Below, piece by piece: positions 17,728-25,642 of a stretch of DNA of 64,000 nt (positions within the stretch are counted from its first letter, which is position 1; each line of letters starts with the position of its first letter). The notes beneath the pieces are model-generated. The model did no database searches. It had not been told where the DNA came from and worked only from the letters and a program-made list of their open reading frames with translations. Source of the DNA: Methylosinus sp. C49. Lineage in GTDB: Bacteria > Pseudomonadota > Alphaproteobacteria > Rhizobiales > Beijerinckiaceae. The stretch lies in NCBI RefSeq assembly GCF_009936375.1, contig NZ_AP022333.1, positions 62,001 through 126,000 on the forward strand, written 5' to 3'. Made by a program: the position numbers and the translations under genes.

Positions 17728-18821
17728 AGCCGCGCCACATCGGTTCCGACGCTGCTCCCACCGGATTGCGAGTCGCGGGAGTCGCGCCAGGCGGGACAAT
17801 TCGCTCCCGCGCGCCGCTGCGCCTAGGCTTCGGCGGCGGCGGCACCGACCTTTCGCCGTTTTGCGACTTGCACGGCGGCGCGGTGCTGAACTGCACCATC
17901 GATCGCTACGCATATTGCTATGTGAGCTCGCGCGACGATATGAAGCTGGTGCTGGATGCTCGTGACAGAGGCGTTGTCGAGGCCCATGCCTTCGGGACGC
18001 CGATCGACAGCTCCGGCGGGCTACGGCTGCATCGAGGCATATATAATCGGTTTCTGCAGGATGGCTTCCTGTCGCGATCTCGCGGCGTCACGATCGTGAC
18101 GACGACGGACGCGCTCGCGGGATCGGGGCTGGGAACGTCGTCGGCGCTCGTTATCGCCATTTGCGAGGCGATGCGGGAATATGCCGAAGCGCCTATCGGA
18201 CTGTATGAGCTGGCGCATCTGGCGTTCGAAATCGAGCGTCGACAGCTTCGGCTGGCGGGCGGCAAGCAGGATCAGTATTCTGCTGCGTTCGGAGGCGTCA
18301 ATTTCATCGAGTTTCTCGAGAAGGATCGTGTGATCGTCAATCCGCTCCGCGTGCATAGGAATTTTTTGCTCGAGCTCGAATCGTCGCTGGTCATTTGTTT
18401 TACCGGGCTGTCTCGGGAGTCGGACACGATCATCCAAGCGCAGATCAGCAGATTGAACTCGAATGATGAGGACGTCATCGCAGCGATGATGGCCCTGAAG
18501 GAGGCGGCTTTCGAAATGAAGGCCGCGCTGCTCGCCGGAGATTTGTTCACCTTTGGAGAGATGATGAATCGGTCCTGGCGCTTCAAGAAAAGCACGGCGA
18601 CGACAATTTCCAACGATCGCGTCGAGCGGCTGCTGAATGTCGGACTCGAGGCCGGCGCCTATGCCTGCAAAGTGTCGGGAGCCGGCGGGGGCGGCTTCCT
18701 GATGTTTATGTCGGAGCCGGAGAGCAAATCGGCCGTGATGCGCGCGCTGAACGCTGCGGGTGGGGAAGCGACGCCGGTGCGACTGACTGGAGATGGCGTC
18801 GAGGTGTGGACTCGACCCTGA
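17724..18821 (+). CDS. hddA: GHMP kinase, D-glycero-alpha-D-manno-heptose-7-phosphate kinase type
   Basis: The 365-aa product has the three GHMP motifs: RSRAPLRLGFGGGGTDLSPF near residue 30, the ATP loop GSGLGTSSALVIAICEAM near 135, and the C-terminal KVSGAGGGGFLMFMS. This arrangement is typical of HddA, which phosphorylates heptose-7-phosphate to the 1,7-bisphosphate used by the fused phosphatase-guanylyltransferase at 12685-13920. A GmhA isomerase, the preceding step, is not in the window. It overlaps the second GT4 gene by 4 bp. L-fucose kinase-like relatives are possible, but the neighbouring genes favour heptose. Confidence 0.85.
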   Translation: MKPRHIGSDAAPTGLRVAGVAPGGTIRSRAPLRLGFGGGGTDLSPFCDLHGGAVLNCTIDRYAYCYVSSRDDMKLVLDARDRGVVEAHAFGTPIDSSGGLRLHRGIYNRFLQDGFLSRSRGVTIVTTTDALAGSGLGTSSALVIAICEAMREYAEAPIGLYELAHLAFEIERRQLRLAGGKQDQYSAAFGGVNFIEFLEKDRVIVNPLRVHRNFLLELESSLVICFTGLSRESDTIIQAQISRLNSNDEDVIAAMMALKEAAFEMKAALLAGDLFTFGEMMNRSWRFKKSTATTISNDRVERLLNVGLEAGAYACKVSGAGGGGFLMFMSEPESKSAVMRALNAAGGEATPVRLTGDGVEVWTRP

Positions 18822-18831
18822 GGCGAGGATC

Positions 18832-18864
18832 GACCGCTCGGCGGCAAAAGGCGATTTAGCGGTC
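18832..18864 (+). terminator. Possible weak hairpin after hddA
   Basis: GACCGCT (18832-18838) and AGCGGTC (18858-18864) form a perfect 7-bp inverted repeat with a 19-nt loop, 10 bp after the hddA stop. There is no clear T-run behind it, so a terminator role is uncertain. Confidence 0.25.
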
Positions 18865-18879
18865 CCCCGGATTAGCTAG

Positions 18880-19698
18880 GGCCTGTTGGGATTCAGGATT
18901 CCCATTTTTAGCTTGGCGTGATTCAAGCTTTGGATGGATCGATTCGTATTGACGGACGCGCAGTGGGCGAAGATGGAGCCGCTCTGCCTCGGCAAGGCCA
19001 GCGATCCCGGCCGCAGCGGCAGGGATAACCGACTTTTCGTGGAGGCGGTGTTGTGGATCGTGCGCACAGGAAGTCCCTGGCGCGATCTGCCGGAGCACTT
19101 TGGCAACTGGAGCACCGCATACACGCGTTTTCGCGACTGGGTGAAGGCCGATGTCTGGCAGCGAATGTTCGACGCGGTCTCTGAAGAGCCCGACATGGAA
19201 TATGTCATGGTCGATGCGACAATCGTGAAGGTCCATCGCCACGGTCAGGGCGCAAAAGGGGGACTTCGAGCCAGGCCATAGGCAAATCCAGAGGCGGCAT
19301 GACCACAAAAATTCTGGCGCTCACCGATGCGGTCGGCAATCTCGTGCGCTTTCGTCTGATGCCGGGGCAGCGTTTCGACGCCGTCGACGTGCCTCCGTTG
19401 ATCGAAGGATTGTCTTTCGCGGCGCTGATCGCCGACAAGGCCTTCGACAGCAACGCCATCATCGCAGATCTCGACGAGCGCGGCGCCAAGGTCGTGATTT
19501 CACAACACCCGCGCCGCAGTCAGCCGCGCAAAATCGATCTGGAGATGTATAAATGGCGGCATCTGATCGAAAATTTCTTCGGTAAGCTCAAAGAGTTCAA
19601 ACGCATCGCGATGCGAGCCGACAAGACAGATCAGAGTTTCTCCGACATGATCTATCTCGCTGCCGCCGTGATAAGCTCACGGTGAATCCCAACAGGCC
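18880..19698 (+). mobile_element. IS5-family (IS427-type) insertion sequence
   Basis: This 819-bp element is bounded by perfect 16-bp inverted repeats (GGCCTGTTGGGATTCA at 18880, its complement ending at 19698) and flanked by a direct CTAG on each side (18876-18879 and 19699-19702), taken as the target duplication. It carries the two-frame transposase described separately. Size, ends and frame arrangement fit the IS427 group. The right-hand CTAG contains the stop codon of entA, so the element sits directly against the siderophore operon without truncating it. Confidence 0.9.
18934..19685 (+). CDS. IS5/IS427-type transposase, read in two frames
   Basis: The first frame (18934-19281) gives MDRFVLTDAQWAKMEPL through WIVRTGSPWRDLPEHFGNW and the first catalytic Asp in MVDATIVKVHRHGQGAKGG. 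The second frame (ATG at 19299, open from about 19260, to 19685) continues SQAIGKSRGGMTTKILALTD, has the second Asp in LIADKAFDSN and the Glu in HLIENFFGKLKEFKRIAMRA. The shift from frame one to frame two is -1 at the AAAAGGGGG run near 19255-19263, where IS427-group elements commonly use programmed frameshifting. All DDE residues are present, so the element may still be active. Confidence 0.88.
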
Positions 19699-20469
19699 CT
19701 AGGCCGTGAGTATGGCGCCGCCATCGACGACAATGTCCTGCATGACGATATGGCTCGCGAGGTCCGACGCCAGAAAGGCGATGACATTGGCGATCTCTTG
19801 CGGCGTCGCGATTTTGCCGAGCGGTATGCCGAGCTTGAACGCCTCTGGAAATCCGGCGACGACGCGCTGCTCGGCGTCCGGCGCACGCCACAGGGAGCGC
19901 TGCATGGGCGTATCAGTCGAGCCAGGAGAGACGAGATTGCATCGCACTCCGAAGGGCGCAAGCTCCAGCGCGACGCAATGCGTCAGGCTGGCGAGCGCCG
20001 CCTTCGACGCGCAATAGGCCGCCATCGACATGCGTGGAACATGCGCCGCATTGGAGCCGACTGTCACCACGGCGCCGGAGCGCTGGCGCTTGAATTGCGC
20101 GATCGTGTTGCGGAGCAGATGAAAGGCGCCCGAGACATTGACGTCGAAAGACGCGCGCCAATTCTCGAGGCTCACCTCCTCCGTCGCGCCGAGACGCAGA
20201 ATTCCCGCCGCATTGACGAGCACATCCAGCCGCCCGGATTCGTCCAGCAGATGCGCACAGGCGCGCTCGGCCTGCGCGTGATCGGCGAGGTCGACGACGA
20301 GCGTGCGAAAGGGATAGCGCGCTTCGGCGAAGGCTTTGTCCAGCCCGACGACATTCGCGCCCAGCGCGACGAATGTCGTCGCGGCGCAAAGGCCGATCCC
20401 CTGCCCAGCGCCCGTCACCCAGACGCTCTTGCCGTCGAAACCCATCTGCAAGCTCGGTGCAGAATTCAT
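19699..20469 (-). CDS. entA: 2,3-dihydro-2,3-dihydroxybenzoate dehydrogenase
   Basis: The 256-aa short-chain dehydrogenase has the NAD motif VTGAGQGIGLCAATTFV, NAAGILRLG, and the catalytic YCASKAALASLTH (Tyr-x3-Lys). The SPGSTDTPMQRSLW segment and the C-terminus DIVVDGGAILTA are very close to EntA/DhbA. It oxidises 2,3-dihydro-DHB to 2,3-dihydroxybenzoate, the last step of the DHB branch. It is the last gene of the ent operon, 28 bp after entB. Its TAG stop lies in the CTAG target site of the adjacent insertion element, but the C-terminus looks native, so the enzyme is intact. Confidence 0.92.
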   Translation of the reverse strand: MNSAPSLQMGFDGKSVWVTGAGQGIGLCAATTFVALGANVVGLDKAFAEARYPFRTLVVDLADHAQAERACAHLLDESGRLDVLVNAAGILRLGATEEVSLENWRASFDVNVSGAFHLLRNTIAQFKRQRSGAVVTVGSNAAHVPRMSMAAYCASKAALASLTHCVALELAPFGVRCNLVSPGSTDTPMQRSLWRAPDAEQRVVAGFPEAFKLGIPLGKIATPQEIANVIAFLASDLASHIVMQDIVVDGGAILTA

Positions 20470-20497
20470 CTCGCCCCTCCTTTCGTGACGATGGTGG

Positions 20498-21367
20498 TCA
20501 CGCCGCTGCGAGCTTGCGCTCGATCAACGCCCACCAGCCGTCGAGCGTCGGATTATCGGCGAGATCGACGAAGCCGATCTCGACGCCGAGCTTGCGCCAT
20601 TCTGTCACCAGCGTCATGACGCGAATGGAATCGAGCCCATAGTTCATGAGATTTTCGTTTGGATCGAAAGTCTCCCCGTCGAGCGAGATGAGGGATCGCA
20701 CGCGGGTCTCGACTTGCGCGCGCGTCAGGCGCGGCGCCGGCGCGCCGATCAGCGCATCCGCGGCGGCGACGACGCCGCAGCGGCCGGCGACAAGACGCAA
20801 GGTCATGTCGTGGTCTTCGGGCGAGAAATCGGCGATGGCGTCGCCGACGACGAAGGTCTCGATATCGCGCATGAAGGAATCGAGCGCTGTCGTCAGGCAT
20901 CCGATATGCCCATAGACGCCGCAGATCACGAGCTGATCGCGCCCCCACTCTCTCATCATCGCTTCGAGCGGCGAGCGCTGGAACGCGCTGTAGCGCCATT
21001 TGACGAGCACCGTATCGTCGCTTTCGGGCGCGAGCGCGGCGGCTATGTCCTTCAGCTGCGGATGCGCGTTCAGTCCCGGCCCCCACATATCATTCAGTAG
21101 ACCGCGATCCTTTGGGCTCTGGTCGATCGGCTGCGCCGTGTAGACGACAGGAACGCCGCGCGACTTGCAGAAAGCGCGCAACGCCGCGACATTGGCGACG
21201 AGCTGCGCGACGAGCGGACTCTCATCGCCGAAGAAATGCAGGAAATAATCCTGCATGTCATGAATGAGCAGCACGGCGCGCTTCGGCGCGAAAGTCCAGC
21301 CGACCTTGTTCTTCGGAAAATCCTCGGGCCGCGGCAAAGAATAGGTCGGAAGCCGGGGAATGGCCAT
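20498..21367 (-). CDS. entB: Isochorismatase with C-terminal aryl carrier domain
   Basis: The 289-aa product matches EntB length. The N-terminal isochorismatase has AVLLIHDMQDYFLHFFGDES (catalytic Asp), VKWRYSAFQRSPLEAMM (Lys) and ICGVYGHIGCLTTALDSFMR (Cys). The C-terminal 75 residues are an aryl carrier protein with the phosphopantetheine Ser in NYGLDSIRVMTLVTEWRKLG. It makes 2,3-dihydro-DHB and then carries activated DHB for the NRPS. The ATG at 21367 starts the recognisable EntB N-terminus (MAIPRLPTYSLP). It lies between entE and entA in the same operon. Confidence 0.94.
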   Translation of the reverse strand: MAIPRLPTYSLPRPEDFPKNKVGWTFAPKRAVLLIHDMQDYFLHFFGDESPLVAQLVANVAALRAFCKSRGVPVVYTAQPIDQSPKDRGLLNDMWGPGLNAHPQLKDIAAALAPESDDTVLVKWRYSAFQRSPLEAMMREWGRDQLVICGVYGHIGCLTTALDSFMRDIETFVVGDAIADFSPEDHDMTLRLVAGRCGVVAAADALIGAPAPRLTRAQVETRVRSLISLDGETFDPNENLMNYGLDSIRVMTLVTEWRKLGVEIGFVDLADNPTLDGWWALIERKLAAA

Positions 21368-21387
21368 TGTCGTTTCCTCTCCACGCA

Positions 21388-23004
21388 TCAGGAAGCGGGT
21401 CTGCTCGAGACGAGATCGCGCAAGGCGCGCTTGTCGATCTTGCCGGCGGCCGTGACCGGCAGCCGCTCGAGAAATTCGAATCGATCCGGCAGCTTGAATT
21501 CCGCCACGCCGAGCGCGCGCAAATGTTTGCGCAGAGCGAGCGGCCGCACATCGCCGCGCGCCACGACACAGGCGCAGCTCTTCTCGCCCATCAGCGCGTC
21601 GGGAGTCGCGACCAGCGCGGCGTCGGCGACTTGCGCGTGCGTCAGCAGCAGATTCTCCAGCTCCTTGGCCGCGAATTTCTCGCCGCCGCGGTTGATCTGA
21701 TCCTTCTTGCGTCCGACGACTTGAATATGTCCCGTCTCTGTCATGCGCACGAGATCGCCGGAGCGGTAGAAGCCCTCGGCGTCGAAGGCGCGGGCGTTCT
21801 GCTCGGCGGCGCGATGATAGCCGCGGAATGTGTAAGGCCCGCGCGTCATCAATTCGCCGATCTCGCCGGAACCGACGGGCGCGCCCTGCGCATCGACGAT
21901 CTTCACCTCGTCGTCCTCGCACATGGGCCGTCCCTGCGTCGTGAAGATCGTCTCCTCGTCATCATCGAGGCGCGTATAGTTCACCAGCCCTTCGGCCATG
22001 CCGAACACTTGCTGCAAGCGGCAGCCGAGCGTCGCAGGAATGCGCCGCGCGACCGTATCGGCGAGCCGCGCGCCGCCGACCTGCAGCAGGCGCAGGCTCG
22101 AAAGCGGCGCCTCGTCGGCCACGGCCTCCAGCCAGAGCATTGCGATCGGCGGCGCGACGGCGGCGATGTCGACGCCATGGCGGCGGATGAGATCGAAGCA
22201 GACGGATGGGCTCGGGTCCGGCGCCAGCACGACTGTTCCGCCCATGTGAAACACGCCGAGCGCGCCGGGCGAGCTGAGCGGAAAATTATGGGGCGCCGGC
22301 AGCGCGCAGAGATAGCGGCTATTCTCGGTCAGGCCACATATTTCGGCGCTGCGGCGCAGGCTGTAATAATAGTCGTCATGCGTGCGCGGAATGAGCTTTG
22401 GCGTTCCCGTGCTGCCGCCCGACAATTGCAGAAGGGCGACCTCTTGTGGCGCGGAGCCGCGCAGCTCTCGCGCCGAGACGTCGTAGCGACGCTCAGCGAA
22501 AGGCGCGAGGCTTTCCGCATAAGACGTCTCGCCGAGAATCTGCACGACGCGCAGCGCCGGAATAGCGATCTGCAAGGCTTCGACATAAGCGCCATTGGCG
22601 AATAGCGGATGCCGCGCGCAGGCGATGAGCAGCGCGGGGCGTATCTGATTCGCATAGGCCGACAGCTCGAGGCGGTTATGGCTGAACAGCGCATTGACCG
22701 GCGCGACGCCGATCTTCAGCAGAGCGAAGAACACCGCGTAGAATTCGGCGACATTCGGTAGCTGCACGAGCGCCGTGTCGCCGGCGCGCAGGCCCTGGCG
22801 CGAGAAGCCGATGGCGAGGCTCGTCGACCAGGCGTCGAGCTCTGCGTAGCTGAAGCGGCGCTCGCCGCAGATGATCGCCGTGGCGTCGGGCGCGATTTCC
22901 AGCCGCTTCGTGAGGAGAGCAGTCAAAGGCTCGCCGCGCCAATAACCCTTCTCGCGATAGCGGCGCGCGAGAACTTCGGGCCAGGGAGTGAAATCGACGC
23001 TCAT
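21388..23004 (-). CDS. entE: 2,3-dihydroxybenzoate-AMP ligase
   Basis: The 538-aa adenylating enzyme begins MSVDFTPWPEVLARRYREKG, as EntE/DhbE do. It has the core motif LLQLSGGSTGTPKLIPRTHD, QQVFGMAEGLVNYTRLDD, YRSGDLVRMTETGHIQVVGR and the C-terminal Lys motif LPVTAAGKIDKRALRD. It activates DHB and loads it on the EntB carrier domain. Its ATG overlaps the entC stop (ATGA) and the stop is 20 bp before entB. No defect is visible. Confidence 0.94.
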   Translation of the reverse strand: MSVDFTPWPEVLARRYREKGYWRGEPLTALLTKRLEIAPDATAIICGERRFSYAELDAWSTSLAIGFSRQGLRAGDTALVQLPNVAEFYAVFFALLKIGVAPVNALFSHNRLELSAYANQIRPALLIACARHPLFANGAYVEALQIAIPALRVVQILGETSYAESLAPFAERRYDVSARELRGSAPQEVALLQLSGGSTGTPKLIPRTHDDYYYSLRRSAEICGLTENSRYLCALPAPHNFPLSSPGALGVFHMGGTVVLAPDPSPSVCFDLIRRHGVDIAAVAPPIAMLWLEAVADEAPLSSLRLLQVGGARLADTVARRIPATLGCRLQQVFGMAEGLVNYTRLDDDEETIFTTQGRPMCEDDEVKIVDAQGAPVGSGEIGELMTRGPYTFRGYHRAAEQNARAFDAEGFYRSGDLVRMTETGHIQVVGRKKDQINRGGEKFAAKELENLLLTHAQVADAALVATPDALMGEKSCACVVARGDVRPLALRKHLRALGVAEFKLPDRFEFLERLPVTAAGKIDKRALRDLVSSRPAS

Positions 23005-24188
23005 TGCGCGATCCCCCGCTCGACGCCGAAAGCGCGCAGCATGGTGGCGAGCTTGGCTTCGGTCTCCGCCCATTCGGCGCGCGGGTCGGAGGCCTCGACG
23101 ATCCCCGCTCCGGCGAACAGGCGCACGACCATCTCGTTCACTGTGCCGCAACGAATGGCGATCGCCCATTCGCCATCACCGCTCTCATCGCACCAGCCGA
23201 CGATCCCGGCGAAGAAGCCGCGATCGAAAGGCTCCAGCCGCTCGATCAGCATGCGCGCTTGCGCGGTCGGCGACCCACATATGGCCGGCGTCGGATGCAG
23301 CAGGCTCGCGAGTCGCAGAGCGGAGAGACGTCCGTCGGCGAGCTCGCCGGAGATAGCGGTCGAGAGATGCCACATGGTCGGCGTGTTCATCAGCGCCGGC
23401 TCGTCCGGGATGCGCAGCTCGGCGCATAAGGGCTCGAGCAGACGACGAATTTCGTCGATCACGAGCCTGTGCTCGAAGTTATCCTTGCTCGATTGCAGGA
23501 GACGGCGCCCGACGCGCGCGTCCTCTTCCGGCTCTGCGACGCGCTTCGCCGAGCCTGCCAATGGATTGGAGCGGATGGAGCCGCCGATCTTGCGGATCAG
23601 CAGCTCGGGACTCGCGCCGAGCAGAACGCCGCCGTCGGGCAAGGGCGCATGGAAATGATAGCCGGCGGGATTTTGGCGCCGCAGAATTTCGAGAATCGCG
23701 ACGGCGTCGACACGCTCGGCGAATTCGATCTCGAGAATGCGCGACAGCACCGCCTTGCGCGCATGGCCGTCGCGAAAATTGGCGACGGCCTGGGCGACGG
23801 CCTCCTCGAAGCCGCTCTGTCCCGGCACGCTGCGATACCAGAGCGCGGGAACACTGGCCTTCGCCTCCGGCGCGCTCGTCGCCATGCGCGGCGCGCTGAT
23901 GCGATGCGTCTTTGGCGCGAAGAGGAAGGAGGGCTGACGCGAGTCGAAGGGGATAGCGCCGACGACGATCGGATGATCCTGTCCCGCGCGACGCGCTCTT
24001 GCCAGCGCGGCGTCGACCGCCGCCTGTAGAACGCTGTCTGCGCCCCCGCCGCCGATCGCTGGCGTGCGTATTCGCTCGAAAACGCCATAGGCCTCTATGG
24101 CGAAATGGGGCGAGCTGAACAGAAACGACGGCTTTTCGGCCTGCGCCGAAATCTCTCTGGAAGGCCTTTCTGCGACAATCGCGTCCAT
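23001..24188 (-). CDS. entC: Isochorismate synthase
   Basis: The 395-aa chorismate-binding enzyme shows the family landmarks VVGAIPFDSRQPSFLFAP, KAVLSRILEIEFAERVDAVA, GGVLLGASPELLIRK, NPLAGSAKRVAEPEEDARVG, MNTPTMWHLSTAISGEL, LHPTPAICGSPTAQARMLIE and FFAGIVGWCDESGDGEWAIA. It converts chorismate to isochorismate, the first step toward DHB. Length and order in the operon (C-E-B-A) match the classical enterobactin genes. It lies 122 bp downstream of entS, a gap large enough for a separate promoter although none was identified. Confidence 0.94.
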   Translation of the reverse strand: MDAIVAERPSREISAQAEKPSFLFSSPHFAIEAYGVFERIRTPAIGGGGADSVLQAAVDAALARARRAGQDHPIVVGAIPFDSRQPSFLFAPKTHRISAPRMATSAPEAKASVPALWYRSVPGQSGFEEAVAQAVANFRDGHARKAVLSRILEIEFAERVDAVAILEILRRQNPAGYHFHAPLPDGGVLLGASPELLIRKIGGSIRSNPLAGSAKRVAEPEEDARVGRRLLQSSKDNFEHRLVIDEIRRLLEPLCAELRIPDEPALMNTPTMWHLSTAISGELADGRLSALRLASLLHPTPAICGSPTAQARMLIERLEPFDRGFFAGIVGWCDESGDGEWAIAIRCGTVNEMVVRLFAGAGIVEASDPRAEWAETEAKLATMLRAFGVERGIAQ

Positions 24189-24310
24189 CGGAGCGCTCCT
24201 TTGTGGACGAATGAGATCGGTCGAGCGGGACGCGCGCTCCCAGCCGCGGCGGCAGGCGCCGCCGCGTCAGCGAAGAAAGCGGTCCCTCGTTTGGTTCTGA
24301 GCGTCGCGCC

Positions 24311-25642
24311 TCAACCGGAGGGCGCGAGGCTCTGCTTTTCCTTTTCGATCGCCGCGCCTTCGGCCGCGGGTTCGGCCGGCGATCGGCGCAACGCGCCAAA
24401 GACCGCCGCCATCGGCAAGAAGGTGAGAAGAGCCGCGAGGCCGAAGACGCCCACCGCCGGCGCGGGCGGGAGCATCCCTCCGAGCAGACCGAGCAGGAGC
24501 GCGCCGAGCGCGTCGCCCACGATGAATTGCGCGGTCCAGAGTCCGTTGACGCGCCCGCGCAGCCGGTCCGGCGTGTTCTTCTGCACCAGCGTGAATTGCA
24601 GCAGCGAGACGATGGAGCCGAGATAGCCGTAGACGACGAGGACGAGCAGCGCCGGAACCAGTCCGCCGACTGCGCCGAGCGCGGCCAACGCCGCGAATGC
24701 GGCCGCGGCGCAGGTGAGCAGAGCGAGGCCCGGACGCGCGAGGCGCGCGACGAAGCCGCTCGTCGTCGCGCCGAGAGCGGCGCCGAGCGGAACGGCGGAA
24801 TACATGAGCCCCGCATCGGCCGGGCCGTCCCCATAGGCGCTCGCGAGCGCCGGAAACAGCACGCGCACGCCGCCGGCGAGGCTCGCCAGCGTCCCCACCG
24901 CGACCACGGCGCCGACGATGCGATTTTCGAAAAGATAGCGCACGCCCGATAGAAGCGCGCGCGCCGGCGTCTCTGGGCTCACTCCTTCGGGCGGCAGCGG
25001 CGGCAGGCGCAGCAGCGGCGCCAGCGTCGCCAGCACGCCGGCGGCGGCGCAGGCATAGGTCCAACCGACGCCCGCCGACATGATGAGCAGGCCGCCGAGC
25101 GCCGGCGCGGCGACGCCGCCGAGCCGCATGGCGATCATATTGAGCGCGCCGGCGGCGGCGAGATTCTCGCGTCCGACGATGGCCGGCGTCGCGGCGAGCA
25201 GCGCCGTCACGCCCAATGCGCTGAAGAAACCGTCCCAGGCTGCGAGCGCATAGACGACGGCGAGCGAGGGCGAGACCGCAAGCCCGTTGAGGGCGAGCGC
25301 GACGAAGCCGAGGCCGCAGGTTCCGCGCGCGAAGAGGATGAGCTTGCGGCGGTCGTGGCGATCCGCCAGCACGCCGCCCGCGAGGAGGCCGACGAAAGCC
25401 GCGACGCCGCCGAAAGCGACGACGAATCCGGCGGCCGCGGGTGAGCCGGTCAGCTGCAACGCCTGCACGGGAACCGCGACGGTGAGCAGGCCGAGCGCGA
25501 ACAGCGACAGCGTCCGCGCCACGAACACGACGCGGAAATCGCGATTGTCGCGCAACAGGCTGAAATCGGTCAAAATGCGAGATTTGGTCATGTTGGTCCG
25601 ATCGCTGGAGAATCTGCGGAAGAAGCGTGCGAGGGCGCTCAT
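24311..25642 (-). CDS. entS: EntS-type MFS exporter of catecholate siderophore
   Basis: The 443-aa, 12-helix major facilitator protein is strikingly like EntS: FLARTL-like FVARTLSLFALGLLTVAVPV, GGVLADRHDRRKLILFARGT, AAWDGFFSALGVTALLAATP, LFPALASAYGDGPADAGLMY and LQFTLVQKNTPDRLRGRVNG. EntS exports newly made siderophore across the inner membrane. The ATG at 25642 overlaps the stop of the NRPS gene (ATGA); an internal ATG shortly after (MTKSRILTDFSLL) lines up better with EntS and may be the true start. Longer open frames here read through the NRPS gene. Confidence 0.9.
   Translation of the reverse strand: MSALARFFRRFSSDRTNMTKSRILTDFSLLRDNRDFRVVFVARTLSLFALGLLTVAVPVQALQLTGSPAAAGFVVAFGGVAAFVGLLAGGVLADRHDRRKLILFARGTCGLGFVALALNGLAVSPSLAVVYALAAWDGFFSALGVTALLAATPAIVGRENLAAAGALNMIAMRLGGVAAPALGGLLIMSAGVGWTYACAAAGVLATLAPLLRLPPLPPEGVSPETPARALLSGVRYLFENRIVGAVVAVGTLASLAGGVRVLFPALASAYGDGPADAGLMYSAVPLGAALGATTSGFVARLARPGLALLTCAAAAFAALAALGAVGGLVPALLVLVVYGYLGSIVSLLQFTLVQKNTPDRLRGRVNGLWTAQFIVGDALGALLLGLLGGMLPPAPAVGVFGLAALLTFLPMAAVFGALRRSPAEPAAEGAAIEKEKQSLAPSG

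Noticed and set aside
21368-21922. N-terminal extension of EntB
   Set aside because: It overlaps entE in another frame and has no isochorismatase character.
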